A stretch of DNA of 64,000 bases from Wuchereria bancrofti (lineage: Eukaryota; Nematoda; Chromadorea; Rhabditida; Onchocercidae), in the NCBI GenBank assembly GCA_005281725.1, contig SSBO01000012.1, forward strand, positions 3,330,194 through 3,394,193, in the 5' to 3' direction. A program made the translations under genes and the position numbers. Shown here piece after piece: positions 27,034 to 39,381 of the stretch. The notes below the pieces were generated by a model. That model had not been told where the DNA came from. It did not search any database and saw only the letters and a program-made list of their open reading frames with translations. Each line of letters opens with the position of its first letter. The first letter of the stretch is position 1.

Positions 27034-30000
27034 GTAATTTCAGTGTTAGTTGTTGTCATGTATGAAAGATAGTCACTCACCCAACTGTTTTAGAATGCAG
27101 TTTGAGACAGGGTAACTTTTAAAGGAATGCGTATGTACTGTATGTGAATGATTTGATCAATTATGCAGTAAATCGAGACTCGTACAAATATTTGATTGGT
27201 TAAGCATCGAAATTAATTGATATATTAGTTGGATAGGTTGGTATTTCAGGACTGTATTTAATAGTTATGTTTTCATTTCGGCCTGAAGAAGAGAATATTA
27301 TATGGAATTTCATACAGTTATTATAAAAGCTATCTACATTAGAAGTGCTGTGTTGTGTTAGAAGCTCTCTTCAGTGCCAGCAGAATGTGGTACAGTAGTC
27401 TCATATTTTAACAACTGCGAAAGCAGAGTTTTATATTCTATTACAGAAACATAATTAATCGAGTCAGACCTGCAAAAGTCAGCAATAATTATTTATGCTT
27501 TTGCGAAATATGGTATTTGGATTTTCTAAATAGTTTGCAAGAAATTTGTGTGGTTCATATGAAATGAAGTCGCCACTCTCCCGGAAGAGAATGTGCTGGG
27601 TAAAGCGCTGCTCTTGCCGTCTGTGATTTAGTTCATTTGCGTGACTGCACAATTCGTGAAAATGTTTTGTTATTCCAGAATCTGACGTGGTACGTGAATG
27701 AGAAGACGTGAAGTGTGGGATGTACGGAAGTACTGATCTACTTGAAGTTGACGAGAATTTATGCCTGCTTAGTTCAGATGCCACTCAAACTGAAGCTGAT
27801 GATGGTTCGTTTTGATTGTTTTATAGTAATTCAACTCTTTATTTGATTTACATGAATTCTTTCGTATATAACATGAACAATATATAACCTGATAATATGA
27901 TTTTGCTAATAAATTAGATTTCTTCAATTTTTGAATAGAACGTCTGGGAAGCAATGTATGATAGAAAATTAGAAAACCCTAACAGCGAAACCATGATCTC
28001 GAATTAGTTCGAAAAACAAATATCTGATCTGGATGAGTTGATATACATAATATCAGTATTATATATGATGATTCAAGTACTGAAAATGTTTACTCTGTGA
28101 ATGGTACATGCTTATCACGTAGAAATGCTTCATTGTGTATCGTTATCAGCTTTTTTTGATTATTCCACTTGTCGTTTTTAATTTTCTTGTGCTATCCTCT
28201 TAACTCTTGCTTTGTCTATCGTTTTTTACGTGTGTCACTGTTAGCACCTGTTGATGTTACAGACTTTAATGATAGTTTTCTAATATTTGGTGTCGGCCTT
28301 AAAATGAAAATTTCTTTAACTTGACGATCATCCATTCCAGTCTCTTTTAAGCAAAATGAAGAGTACACATTAATTCACTAACTTGTTCCTAACATAGTCT
28401 TTTTTCGAACTTCCAGTCAGTAATTGAGCTTCGTTCCAATTTACATGTGTAAATCATTCATGAGATATCTCGTTTTAGCATTATATCATGATCAATTAAA
28501 AAACCGACATTGCCTTTGTGTTTAGATTTGATCTTTGCATCCGTTTCATTGTTACTGACTTGCGGACTGTTACAAACATTCCAGTAAACTTTAGCCTTTG
28601 TCATTGCCTTAACATATAGGCATGCTTCACTTCCCATTTCTGTTTGTTCTGTTAGCCTAACCTTATTGAAGTGTGACTGTTTATTCGCCAACACATTTTC
28701 CGTAATTCTTTTTATTTCATTATATTTTCACATATCAATTTTATATATTCTCTCTTGAGTGTGGTGGCTGAAACAACGCAGTTGCGAAATTTGACTTGTT
28801 GATCGTTTGCTTTACTGACTTCGTGAAGTGCTTAATGGATATAGTCTTTCTGGGGAACTGATCGGTCGAGTGTGAATGACATTTTGTTTCATTCAACGGA
28901 TTTACGTCTGCTGACGAGGGTGGACTTCTGTCTAAGAATTTGTAAATTATTTTCCATATAATTGGAGGTTATCTTTCGGAAAGTGAGTGTTGATATGATG
29001 CAAATGTTTTATTTAAATCATTTTAGTCATGTTATTCATTTCATTCACTTTCTTCTAGTTCTTTTAGTTTGAAATTAGTATGAAATCAACTTTATCTTTT
29101 CCCGAAATTATGGATGGACTATTTCTAATAAAACTTTTTTTCTTTTTTGTTTTGAGAGAGGGAAGACCATCAGTTTGGACCACAGAAATAATGGCGTAAA
29201 GCAGGTTTAATTCAGACACTTTTTTGAAATTCGTTTTATTATTTCAAGTAAATTCACATTTAAGGTGAAAAGTCATTTCTCAGCAACACTGCTTGTAAAC
29301 GATAAAACGAAATGAATAACATAACTAAAATGATTTAGATAAAATTTTTTGTTTTTAATTGTTGACAAAGAAAGTTTTAAGAAAAATTAAGTTTATTAGA
29401 AAATTGTTAAGTTTTATGGATAGTATTGCTATGTATGTTGATCGATTCGTTTTGAAGGTTATTTAAATGTCAGTCTTTTCTCACTAAGATAGGTTTAGCA
29501 TTCTCATTACATCTCAGAAAACATAGATTTGACATTCTTATAAGCAAGCATTTATAGAATACTTAGTGAAGTTAGCATGTTAGAATATTCTAAATGACGA
29601 AACGCTTCAGATATAACATATTGGCAGTAGAGTCTTTAATTATCTCCTTGCCGCGTTTTATGAAGTCTTATAGTATTTAAGATACAGTCGTCCAATCCTT
29701 TATCTTTGCAGAGAACGTTGAAAAAAATGCAAATGCTTATGCACGTTCAAGTGCATTTCATTTCTACTTAAGTAGTACTTTATTTTTACCAGCTGTTGCC
29801 ATTTTAAGCTATCTGCTCATCATAAACGTCGAAGTTTTCATAAATTTATGACTAATTAATTAATTTACAAGATGACGGAAACTGCGAGAATAATGAGTGC
29901 CTCGTAAAGACCTTTTAATATAAGAAAATATGGGGTCCTATTATATCAGTGCTAAGATAGCTCGACCAATTCGTTTGGAATTTAATGAATAATTTTTTTC

Positions 30001-30112
30001 TTGCTGAAATGCATCCTGTTGGCAATGTTTTGTGTTGTGACTGTTTTCTCTTTTTTCTTTTTGCATATCTGTGATCCATGAAATCAGTTATTTGTTTTTG
30101 TAATAATTGTAG
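27034..30112. other. intergenic region left of NRAMP
   Basis: About 3 kb of AT-rich sequence. A minus-strand frame of 101 codons at 27479-27784 and others at 27769-27954 and 28458-28694 lack motifs and join to nothing. A poly-pyrimidine stretch and TTGTAG at 30107-30112 precede the first NRAMP exon and could serve as a cis- or trans-splice acceptor. Confidence 0.5.
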
Positions 30113-33100
30113 ATCCTAATCCGATGTCGGAAAAAAATGCAAAGGATATTATTCATCCGGACTCTCACATGCTTAAAAATCGAGTTAAAATACCAGAAGT
30201 TCCACATTCGGTAGGTTAATGATTAAGTTTTTTATGTTACGCTGAAAACTTCTTACGTAGGTCGTATCTAGAAATACGAAGAAAGCTCTTGTTCTTTTTT
30301 AATGAAAGTTCACAGCGCTCTTACATCTTACATTCATAATAATCGATGTTTCAGCCGCTAAAGATGTAATCCAATATCTTATTCTTTTTCAGTTAAATTG
30401 TTAGCTGTCAGATAATTTTTATAGGGATTCAGTTTTCGAAAGTTGTGGGCCTTTATGGGTCCCGGATTTTTGATGAGCATAGCCTATTTGGATCCAGGAA
30501 ATATTGAAAGCGACTTGCAATCAGGGACACAAGCTGAGTATCGAGTAAATTTCCTAACACTTTATTAAGCACTATCTTTTATTTAATCACTTTTTCTGGC
30601 TAGATTTAAGTTCACAAAAAAAAAGGAAAAAAGATATTTCAAATCAGTCATCATAGAAAACTATAAATTGCTCTGTTTTTAGCTCCTGTGGGTTTTGCTA
30701 TCTGCACATATTATTGGTTTGTTTCTTCAGCGATTATCCGCTCGTCTGGGTGTTGTAAGTGGAAGGCATATGGCGGAAGTGAATAAGTTTTTTTTTCTTT
30801 CTTTTTTTAAAGGCAACAAAAAAGTTTACTGAAAGCTATGACTCTATCAGTTTCACAATATTTATGATCCGGCAAGAATGAAACGAAAATTCCTCATTTA
30901 CTAGGTGGCGTATGAATATTACCCACGAACGCCGCGGCTCCTTTTGTGGGTAATGATTGAAATAGCAATTATCGGAAGCGATATGCAGGAAGTTATCGGT
31001 ACATCGATTGCAATCTATCTTGTAACTGGAGGCTGGTGAGTTATTCACATGTAAATTTGCATCCATATTAACTATTCATGAAATTCTGTTTGTTCGAAAA
31101 TTTCGAGAATTTTGAGTGTTTGCAGGATTCCGTTATACATTGGCGTTCTCATTACCGTTCTAGAAACATTTTTGTTTTTATTTTTGGATACTTATGGCTT
31201 TCGAAAGCTAGAAGTTTTTTTCGTAATTTTGATTGCGATTATGGGGGCTACCTTCGGTTATGAAGTAAGTTATCGCTTAAAAGTTTCTGGTATGTTCCTT
31301 TTGAAGTTGAAATAAAGTAGTTTAACTGGTATGTTCTTAACAAACTTGAAATGTAAGAATGTTTTTAGTATGTAATAGTAAAACCGGATCAGCTCTCGGT
31401 TCTGAAGGGTATGTTTTTACCGTGGTGCGAAGGCTGTGGTCGCGATCAGTTTATGCTTGCTGTTAGTATTGTTGGTGCTGTCATAATGCCTCATAATTTA
31501 TACCTTCATTCTGCGCTTGTTAAGGTTTATCTTTCTTCACTTTATTCGCTTTTTAACTTAGAAATAAATGAAGTCATTTGCTGAAGTTTGTATGGGCTTC
31601 ATGCTAGCTACGAAATCTAAAGGTTGTATTTATGTTTCCTGAATTTAGGAAATATTTTTTAGAGTCGCGAAGTAGATAGGAAAAGGAAAGCCAGTATCCA
31701 GGAAGCAAGTTTCTATTTCTTTATCGAATCCGGTGTTGCATTGTTATGTAGTTTTATAATTAATGTACTTGTTGTTGCTGTTTTTGCGCATGGATTGTAT
31801 AGCAAGACGAATTACCAAGTAGTATGTTTTCATTCTGTGCCACGAAGATTTGAATTCAATTTTGACATCATTTAAAACTAGTAAAATTTGTCGCGAATTT
31901 ATCAGTACGCTACATAAAACCATTTGATGCTGTAGTATTGTATAATTTTTTCTATTTAATCTAATTTGATTTAATTTCGTTTAAACTTATTTTGTAGAGG
32001 GTAAATTGTGACGCACGTAAAGATAGCATGGATGCTACAGCATTTCCTTATGATAATGAGACGGCTAAATCGGATTTATACAAAGGTGGCATATTTCTTG
32101 GCTGTGAATTTGGTTTGGTTTCTCTATATGTTTGGGGTGTTGGCATCTGGGCAGCAGGACAAAGTTCTACAATGACTGGTACTTATACTGGGCAGTTTGT
32201 GATGGAGGTCTGTTTGTTTACTAGAAATGACATTATCTGTTTTGCTGCTATTTTCGGATTTAACAAAGTCGAATGCCGTAAATGAGGATTTTAAATCATT
32301 AAATTTCTTTCATGTAATGTACTGCAGGGTTTCTTGCAAATCCGTTGGTCTCGTTGGAAACGAGTTTTGGTTACTCGTAGCATAACAATTGTGCCGGCAT
32401 TATTGCTTGCATTGCGCATAAATAGTATGCACGACTTAACGGGGATGAATGATTTGTTAAATTGTGTTCAAATGGTGCAACTGCCTTTTGCGCTTATTCC
32501 AGTGGTAACATTTACATCTAGTGCCAAAGTTATGCTCGATTTTCGAAATTCCAGGTTCCTTCGTTCTTTCTATGCTTTCTTTAACTTTGAAATATTATGC
32601 AGTAAAATTGATTGCATTTTTATCCAAAAGAAGACTTAAGGCTTATACGAGAATAGAAAAAATTCCATATTAATGGATCTGTCTATTTTTGTCTTTGATT
32701 TCTTCTACAGAGTAATTTATCTTCGGCTTCCTTATTTTGCAATTCATTTTTAGATTTTTCCAAATTTCGGCGTTACTTGTGTCGTGTATTGTAATTTTTA
32801 TTAATTTATACTTCTTCGCGGATTACATAACTGGAGAGCTGGGAAACACATGGTACATCTGGATAGTGCTCTTGATCCCATCCCTCGCATACCTTATATT
32901 CGTCTGCTATTTGGTATATTTATGATTGCTTTCAATCAAGTTTTTCATAATCCGATGTTTATCCGCAGTATTACTTTTCTCTTCATTAAATTCAACATGC
33001 ACATCGTATGAGATAGGAATGACAAAATATCTAGTTCATGTATGCCGAAACATATTCTGAAAGCATTAAACAAGCGGAAAAGGCTTCAGTATATTGACAA

Positions 33101-33760
33101 GCAGTTGAGATCTTGTTCGATCCGTCGGGCAGTTGAATTAAGTGGAAGTAGTATGGTGATAGTATTGTAGTTTATTTTAGGAAAGTATATGTTACTTCAG
33201 TGAATTGAATGGCCGCGTTTTCATAATGATTACAGTAGCTTTTTAGTTCTTTGTATAACCATTTCATTTCATTTTGCGCATTGGGACTGAAGCATTTCCA
33301 TTATTTTGCTGGAAATTTAATCTCTAAAATTTTAGCTGTTCGTATGCTTGGCGGCAATAGGTGTTCTAACTTCTCCAAAATGGAAAGTAATTTTTATTTA
33401 AATACAATTCACCTCTTCAGCTGTTTAAAGTTTCAGCTAGCTTTTTTTTTGTTTTGTGTATTAGATATCGACCCACGTAAGGTGGCGTATCATAATGCAT
33501 AGAGTTCTTTAGATGGTAATTGACTTTTCATATTTTTAGCTGTATTATTTTGGGGTATGAAATTTTAGATGCAAGTAATCCCATCCCACAGATATCTGAT
33601 AAAAATAATTTTCCGACCTTACATACTTTCCGTTTTTTAGAAAATACCTGGTTTCGATCCAATACATTTCAATACCGATGCACCTTGGCTCTCCGAAGAG
33701 CAGGGAATTGTAGCTAAAAAGCGAATCGATAACGATCGTTACCCTCAACCTATCATCTAA
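30113..33760 (+). CDS. SLC11A2: NRAMP/DMT1 divalent-metal transporter (SLC11 family)
   Basis: Proton-coupled Fe2+/Mn2+ transporter of plasma or endolysosomal membranes. Exons: 30113-30210 (ATG 30124), 30425-30544, 30683-30778, 30905-31035, 31126-31264, 31369-31524, 31663-31821, 31998-32207, 32328-32554, 32754-32913, a putative 15-nt exon 33540-33554, and 33641-33760 (TAA), all in phase, about 539 residues against about 550-570 in mammals. Diagnostic motifs: TM1 metal-binding [46 protein letters not shown]6 [17 protein letters not shown]; the NRAMP consensus loop [32 protein letters not shown]. The predicted tail ends [20 protein letters not shown] plus a basic stretch. No CAGTGN iron-responsive loop was seen in the 300 bases after the stop. 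ATG 30124 is chosen because a splice acceptor (cis or trans) ends at 30112; an upstream coding exon cannot be excluded. The microexon and last exon rest on phase and splice sites only. Confidence 0.95.
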
Positions 33761-35749
33761 TTTTTTTCCCTGGTGGTGCATCATTTTCATGCTTTACACA
33801 TGATTCTTGAATACGTTTGTGCAAACTATGAATTTCTAACTATGAAATGTTTCTACTTCTGAAGAATTTTGCATTAGCAGAAAATATGTTATCTCCTGAG
33901 ATCTATTGTAAACTGATATAAAAGTGTTAAAAACACTAAGGAAACAGGAGCTATGACAACATAAAACGGTGATATACATCCACATACAAATATATGTCAT
34001 AAATTAGAAAATTGATCCATTTTTGTTAGTTATTCGATTAGGTAACCTTATTTGGTATAGCTTCTTCATGCATGTTTATAATTTATGATGAATCCTTCCA
34101 ATATCAAAGGGGCGCAGCTTGCAATAATACTTCGCTTCTTCTAGATTTGCAGAAGTTTTTGAAATGTCCAGTCTTCTCGTGGATTTACAACTTTACATAT
34201 ATAAATTATATAAGACCGGAAGATTCATAAAAGCGCACGCAGCGACGTCTTGTTGCATTGAACTACGTATCACATACCATTATTCAGTATATTTTTTCGT
34301 TCTTTGAAGTATGCTTCAATTCAGCTGATAACTCCCTGGTTTTACTGCGAAAGATTTTTAATTGATGACTATATGATTTTGCCTATTTGAGCTTGGAATG
34401 CAGTTCGTATGATTATAACCTCCTAGAATATGATGCGTTTTTTAAAACTTATTTTCGAGATTTTATTAAATTTGTTTGTTCACATCGAAGTATTTTCCTA
34501 AGCAAAGAGCATATGCAGAATTGCTAGAATGATGCTGACCTTTCATCGCTAAAGATATTGCAGTTATTAAAATTAATACCCAGGAAACTCTACATTTTTG
34601 TTAGTTTGGAATCACTAGTAATGTTTCTTTTAGTTGTGTAAAGCTATTGGCCATGTTGCAGGAAGAATTACAAAAACTTGCTTACAGAATTAGTTATGCA
34701 TATTCTTGCCAAAGAACTATTTTAGTAGGTTTTCATAATGGTATAGAATATCTCAAGTAATCATTAGGAGGAGAGTTCTCCAAACTTATTTCCGTTCTCC
34801 ATTATTACGACATAAAGTAACTTGTAATTTCATAAAATTTATTTGCTCCACAGAATATGGCGAATTTGGAGAAGACTGAAGGACGACAGAACTCTTTTCA
34901 AGTGCCGTTACACGGTATTGAATTACTGATAAGATTAATGGAAAACGCGCATGGTAAAATATAAAACTTCCTCTGTTGATTCATTTATATAAAATTGAAT
35001 TCAATATCTCGGAGAATAGCGTTTTTGATAAGTAACAGTGGCTTGGTTGGGGAATGTGAGTTTTTAACTAATTTTTTTTCAACTGTGTTAATTATTTCTT
35101 TTTAATATGGGATCCTGAAATTTTATTAAATTTGAATGCGAAGTGTTGGCTGAAACCTCAAGAGATTAGCAGACAAGTTTTTGAAGCCGTAGCTCTAAGG
35201 GGAGATTTGGGAATTAAAATAGCACACAGTATATTTCTCACCCTCAGTTCTCAGTTAACTAGAAATGCACAATATTCAGTAACTAAAATAGCCAATGGAC
35301 CAAAAATTTAGAGCATTTACATTTTGCAATTCATCTGTATAAATTAGAAGGTAAATTATTAGCTTCCTGAACAGCTATTTCACTTTATTCCATAGGTAAA
35401 TAATGATTTTTAAAAACTTCAACATCAGAACTACAAACAGGGACATCAGAGCGGCGGCATCCATCTTGCATCCCCTAGTCAGGGAAAAATATGAAAATTG
35501 CTTATATTTCATCGTTGTCAGCTTTAGTCACTAGATCATGAGTACATGAATCAAACAACACAAATTTGACTACTTCTTGATCAGAAGAGCATAAATACCT
35601 GCGAATACAGCAGGTATTACCTATAAAAGGATTTGAATTGGTTTTCTTGGGTAGTTGAATATAGGTAGTTGGAAATGAAATGTTATAAGCAGTTAGTCTG
35701 AATTTCAAAATAATACGTTACATATTGAGTGCAGATATGCTTCCAACTA
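33761..35749. other. intergenic region between convergent NRAMP and tetraspanin genes
   Basis: About 2 kb containing two 3' flanks. No repeat, RNA gene or convincing coding segment was seen; the 68-codon minus-strand frame at 35502-35708 has no motif. Confidence 0.6.
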
Positions 35750-37501
35750 CTAATTATAAACCGCAATATCAAGTAGACTAAGAAAAATCTTAATTGAAAA
35801 GATGAATAAGAATAGTACCGTGATTACGCTTGCAATAATAAGGAGCCACGTAGCCACATGCATTACATCTAATAAATCGGACCGTAGTAACATGTAGCAT
35901 GTTTTCTTATGAACGACATTTTCATCCGGATGATAAAGGTCCGTTTTCAGACAACGTTGGACCATTTCATTTACACAGCTAAAAGTCTTGTATTCGAATT
36001 GATTTAACGGTATAAGATATAAGAGCTGAAACGTTTGAACTAATCTTTTTACTGAGTGCATGGAGTTCAAATGATGAACTGAGTGGAGGGCGAGTTTTTA
36101 ACTTGTTATTCCGAAGTTTGATTAACAATTTAATCAAGTTTGAGTCGAAAGTAAACCATGACAGTGGGAGTCTTTGCTTGAATCCTTTTTGATGCATAAA
36201 CCATTTCGATGTTTTCCAAATCCTCAAGTCATCCGTACCATTTACTCCACAGCAATTGAACTAAAAAAAATAGTTTCATTCAATACTCATTCTGAACGTA
36301 CCTTGTATAAATTATTGACACATGAAGTCGAAATCCTACTAGTTAAGAAACTGTTTGAAGAAAGAAAAGACTTCGTGCAAAAAAGTTTGGAATTTTCACA
36401 TTGCTTTGAAGTTCGTCCCAGGCATAAGTAATTCTCTCCATTTCCGGTAACCCATAAAGTTCACGTAGTGATGTAAGCATTTTTAGATGAAGCGGTATCC
36501 TATGTTGTAACTGCAAAAATTATTGATAAAGTCTGGGAAGATTTCGATGAAACATGAACATAAAATCATGAAATCAAGTTCACCTCTCGAAATAAATAAG
36601 TGGTTAGAACCCTTGTTTCAACCTTCAATAAAATAACAGACCTGATGTCTGAATACGAAACCCATAATACCACCAATAAACATCATTACAAATATTACTC
36701 CGCTAGCTACCACATACTGAAATAATTTTAAATTCTTCCCAGTCGAAATTTCATTGTGTTTATTTCAAACAATAAAAATAAGTTAATGATATGTTCAACA
36801 TTCTTTTGTCTTTACACAACAGGCAATGTGAAGCACACGAAATAATTTGAGAGCTCAAGTATTTCGCATTTTATAAATATCTATGACCAGCATGTTGCAA
36901 TGCTCTAGTGACCGAATAATTTTCGTCACCATCATATTCATTTTTATTAGTTAACAACTTTTGCGTGTCACTTTCTCAAAGATGAACAAACCGAATACAC
37001 GAAACATCGCATTTCTTTTGTTAAAGCATAAACGGATATGCTAGTATTAATAAGTGCAAATATTGAGCTGACAACCATAACACGGGCAACATCCACGTAT
37101 AAACTTGGCTCAAGCAATTCTGCGTACTGTGATCGGTTCTGTATTAACCAACAACCGTATATTAGCACTGCTAATAAAGTGATCTGCAGAAGAAAGAAAA
37201 ATCTGATTTAAATTCAAACTTTATTACGACACACATTCAACATATTTCCTATAGATTTCAAGGTGCAAAACGTAAATTTATAAACGAAAAATTTTAACCA
37301 AAATTTAATCAAAGTATTCAGTTTAATATTCTTTATGAAATACGTTTTAATCCAATGAATGAAGTTTTATTAAAATCCATTTAACATTTTTTCCCATAAA
37401 GCAAAAATTATTACAACTGAAAGAAGCTGTGTGCTGAAGAACACTAGACGTGTTGCCCTTCCAAATATACCGTAAGCTGTCCATCGGCCAAAAACTTCCA
37501 T
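35750..37501 (-). CDS. tetraspanin, CCG-motif, about 264 residues
   Basis: Four-pass membrane scaffold protein. Minus-strand exons in phase: 37501-37418, 37183-36992, 36716-36642, 36510-36400, 36260-36157, 35978-35750 (TAG). TM1 runs across the first junction ([10 protein letters not shown] then [13 protein letters not shown]), TM2 is [22 protein letters not shown]3 is [17 protein letters not shown], and TM4 is [19 protein letters not shown] near the C terminus. The large extracellular loop has the family hallmark NCCGVNG, then PLSCC formed across a splice junction, then QRC and KTC, six cysteines in all. Start ATG 37501 gives [19 protein letters not shown] 264-residue length is typical. C. 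elegans has about twenty tetraspanins and I cannot assign an orthologue. The gene is convergent with NRAMP and shares strand with the downstream-lying HAGH gene. Confidence 0.9.
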
Positions 37502-39381
37502 TGTGCAGTATTTCCAGAAAATCCAGAAGTAAAAAATTCTTTAGAAAATTTAAAGCTTGTAAATGAAAATAGCTAAACCAACGAATGATCTTTTGATGGC
37601 CTGAAATTTATGAAAATTAGTGAGTATCCATTTTATCTGAAAATGAAACAGCTTCCACTGAAACTGACAAATTATTTTGTTGACAAAATTTAAACTTATG
37701 CACAAAAAGCAAAATGAAATTATACCTACAAACCATTTATTTTCATTGCTACAAGTCATTTATTTATAACTCACGTAAACATTACAATTAACTCCATACA
37801 TTTCACTAGCATTTAAAGCAGATTTAAAAAATGATACATGCCAGAGATGCGATTGGTATTAAGCACCAATGATAGCAAGCAATTTAACGCTTGTTCGTTT
37901 TTCTAGTCAAAAAATGCTTGAGATGAATACGGCAGTATTTTCGATCTTAAAAATCAAGCAATATCGGAAGAAGTTGAACAAATTAGTAAAGCATTTTTTA
38001 TTGCATGTTTAAATTTCCTTTCCCAATGATTTGATAGCGACACCCCTATCACAAAAAATACTTTTCTCGTAGACAACATAAATCCGAAATGAGTTGAAGT
38101 AACGATTTGAAGAAAAAGGCATCCTAGATTTACTTTTTCAAAAAGTTATAAGAGGTGAATATCCTGTAAGAAAAACCGACAAGGACAAATCTTCAAAAAA
38201 TCGCCATAAACATGCTATATTTCCGATAATGGAAGGAATTTGTTAGATTTATAAAGTCGTTTTGAGTAACATACCATTTGATTCTGGAAGTGCACAGTAA
38301 AATATTTCCTCTACAGAAACAATAAATTTCTTATAGAAAATTAGTTTTAAAGAATGTAAAAGGTATCCTAATAAAACCCGTCCGAAACATGCACTGATGC
38401 AATTGACTTTTTGAAACTTCAAAACTTGACGTTAATTCTCTAATGTCATTTCCTACGAAACTAGGTTTCAAGTGCTGGAATTTCCAGTTTCGTCAGCACA
38501 TATTTCGAAAGGTCGACTCTGCTAACTCGGAGGGTTTGTATAAGTGTTCGTGGTTTTGATTTTCCTAACTAATGTAAAAGTACGAATTCAAAATAGAGAC
38601 AACGAATAGGACAAAACTGTTGTTGATTGTAGCGATGGGTGCCAATAGCAAACCTTGACGACCAGTCGTTCTAAAATCTTTAATACAAAGAAATCTAATC
38701 GCTACCCCGTCATGCCCCTCCCTCTTCCCATTCCCTTATGTAGTGGTCCTTCCGATCGCTTTCTGGTCGCCCAACAGCGACTTAAAACATCGATTGTGCT
38801 GAAGGTACAATAGAACACGAAGCATCACTCCAGTTTGCTCAATTTATGGGTGACAAAATTCTGACATCAGTACAGCTTACCCGAGCAGTACTTTCCAGTA
38901 GATTGAACCAAATTCTCATCCAGTTCAGGTTTCACAAATACCACATTTCCAAGATTATAAATGTGAAAATATTCCAGTTTCAAAATAGAAAATAAAGCTA
39001 ATGCAACAAATTATCAAATCCAACAAACAAATTATCGATTTCGTCACTTAACTGCTATATCAAAGTTACATAAAGTAGATTGTTTAGAATTCCTTGATAT
39101 GCTACAGTTTCCGTGCATTGCTTTTTGAATCATGAAATGACATTCTCAGAAGTTGGACAGGTCACTTAACAGTTAGATGTTTGGTCTTCTGGGAGTGTTA
39201 AAAACAAAGAAAGCTTTCTTATAGTTTATGCAAATTGTTCAGCACAACATTCTGCATTATATTTTAACGAAAACATGAAATCCAACGGTCCACATAAAAA
39301 CCAATTCGCAAAATCCTGACAAATGTTTATGCAGATAAGCATGAAGTGCCGAATTCCGAAATAGGAAGCAAAAAGATTATA
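37502..39381. other. intergenic region between HAGH and tetraspanin (both minus)
   Basis: About 1.9 kb, the 3' flank of HAGH and the promoter side of the tetraspanin. 38690-38780 is less AT-rich, with C/T-rich runs, but no element was recognised. No coding segment is supported. Confidence 0.55.

Noticed and set aside
33761..34060. Iron-responsive element in the NRAMP 3' flank
   Set aside because: No CAGTGN loop seen in the first 300 bases after the stop.
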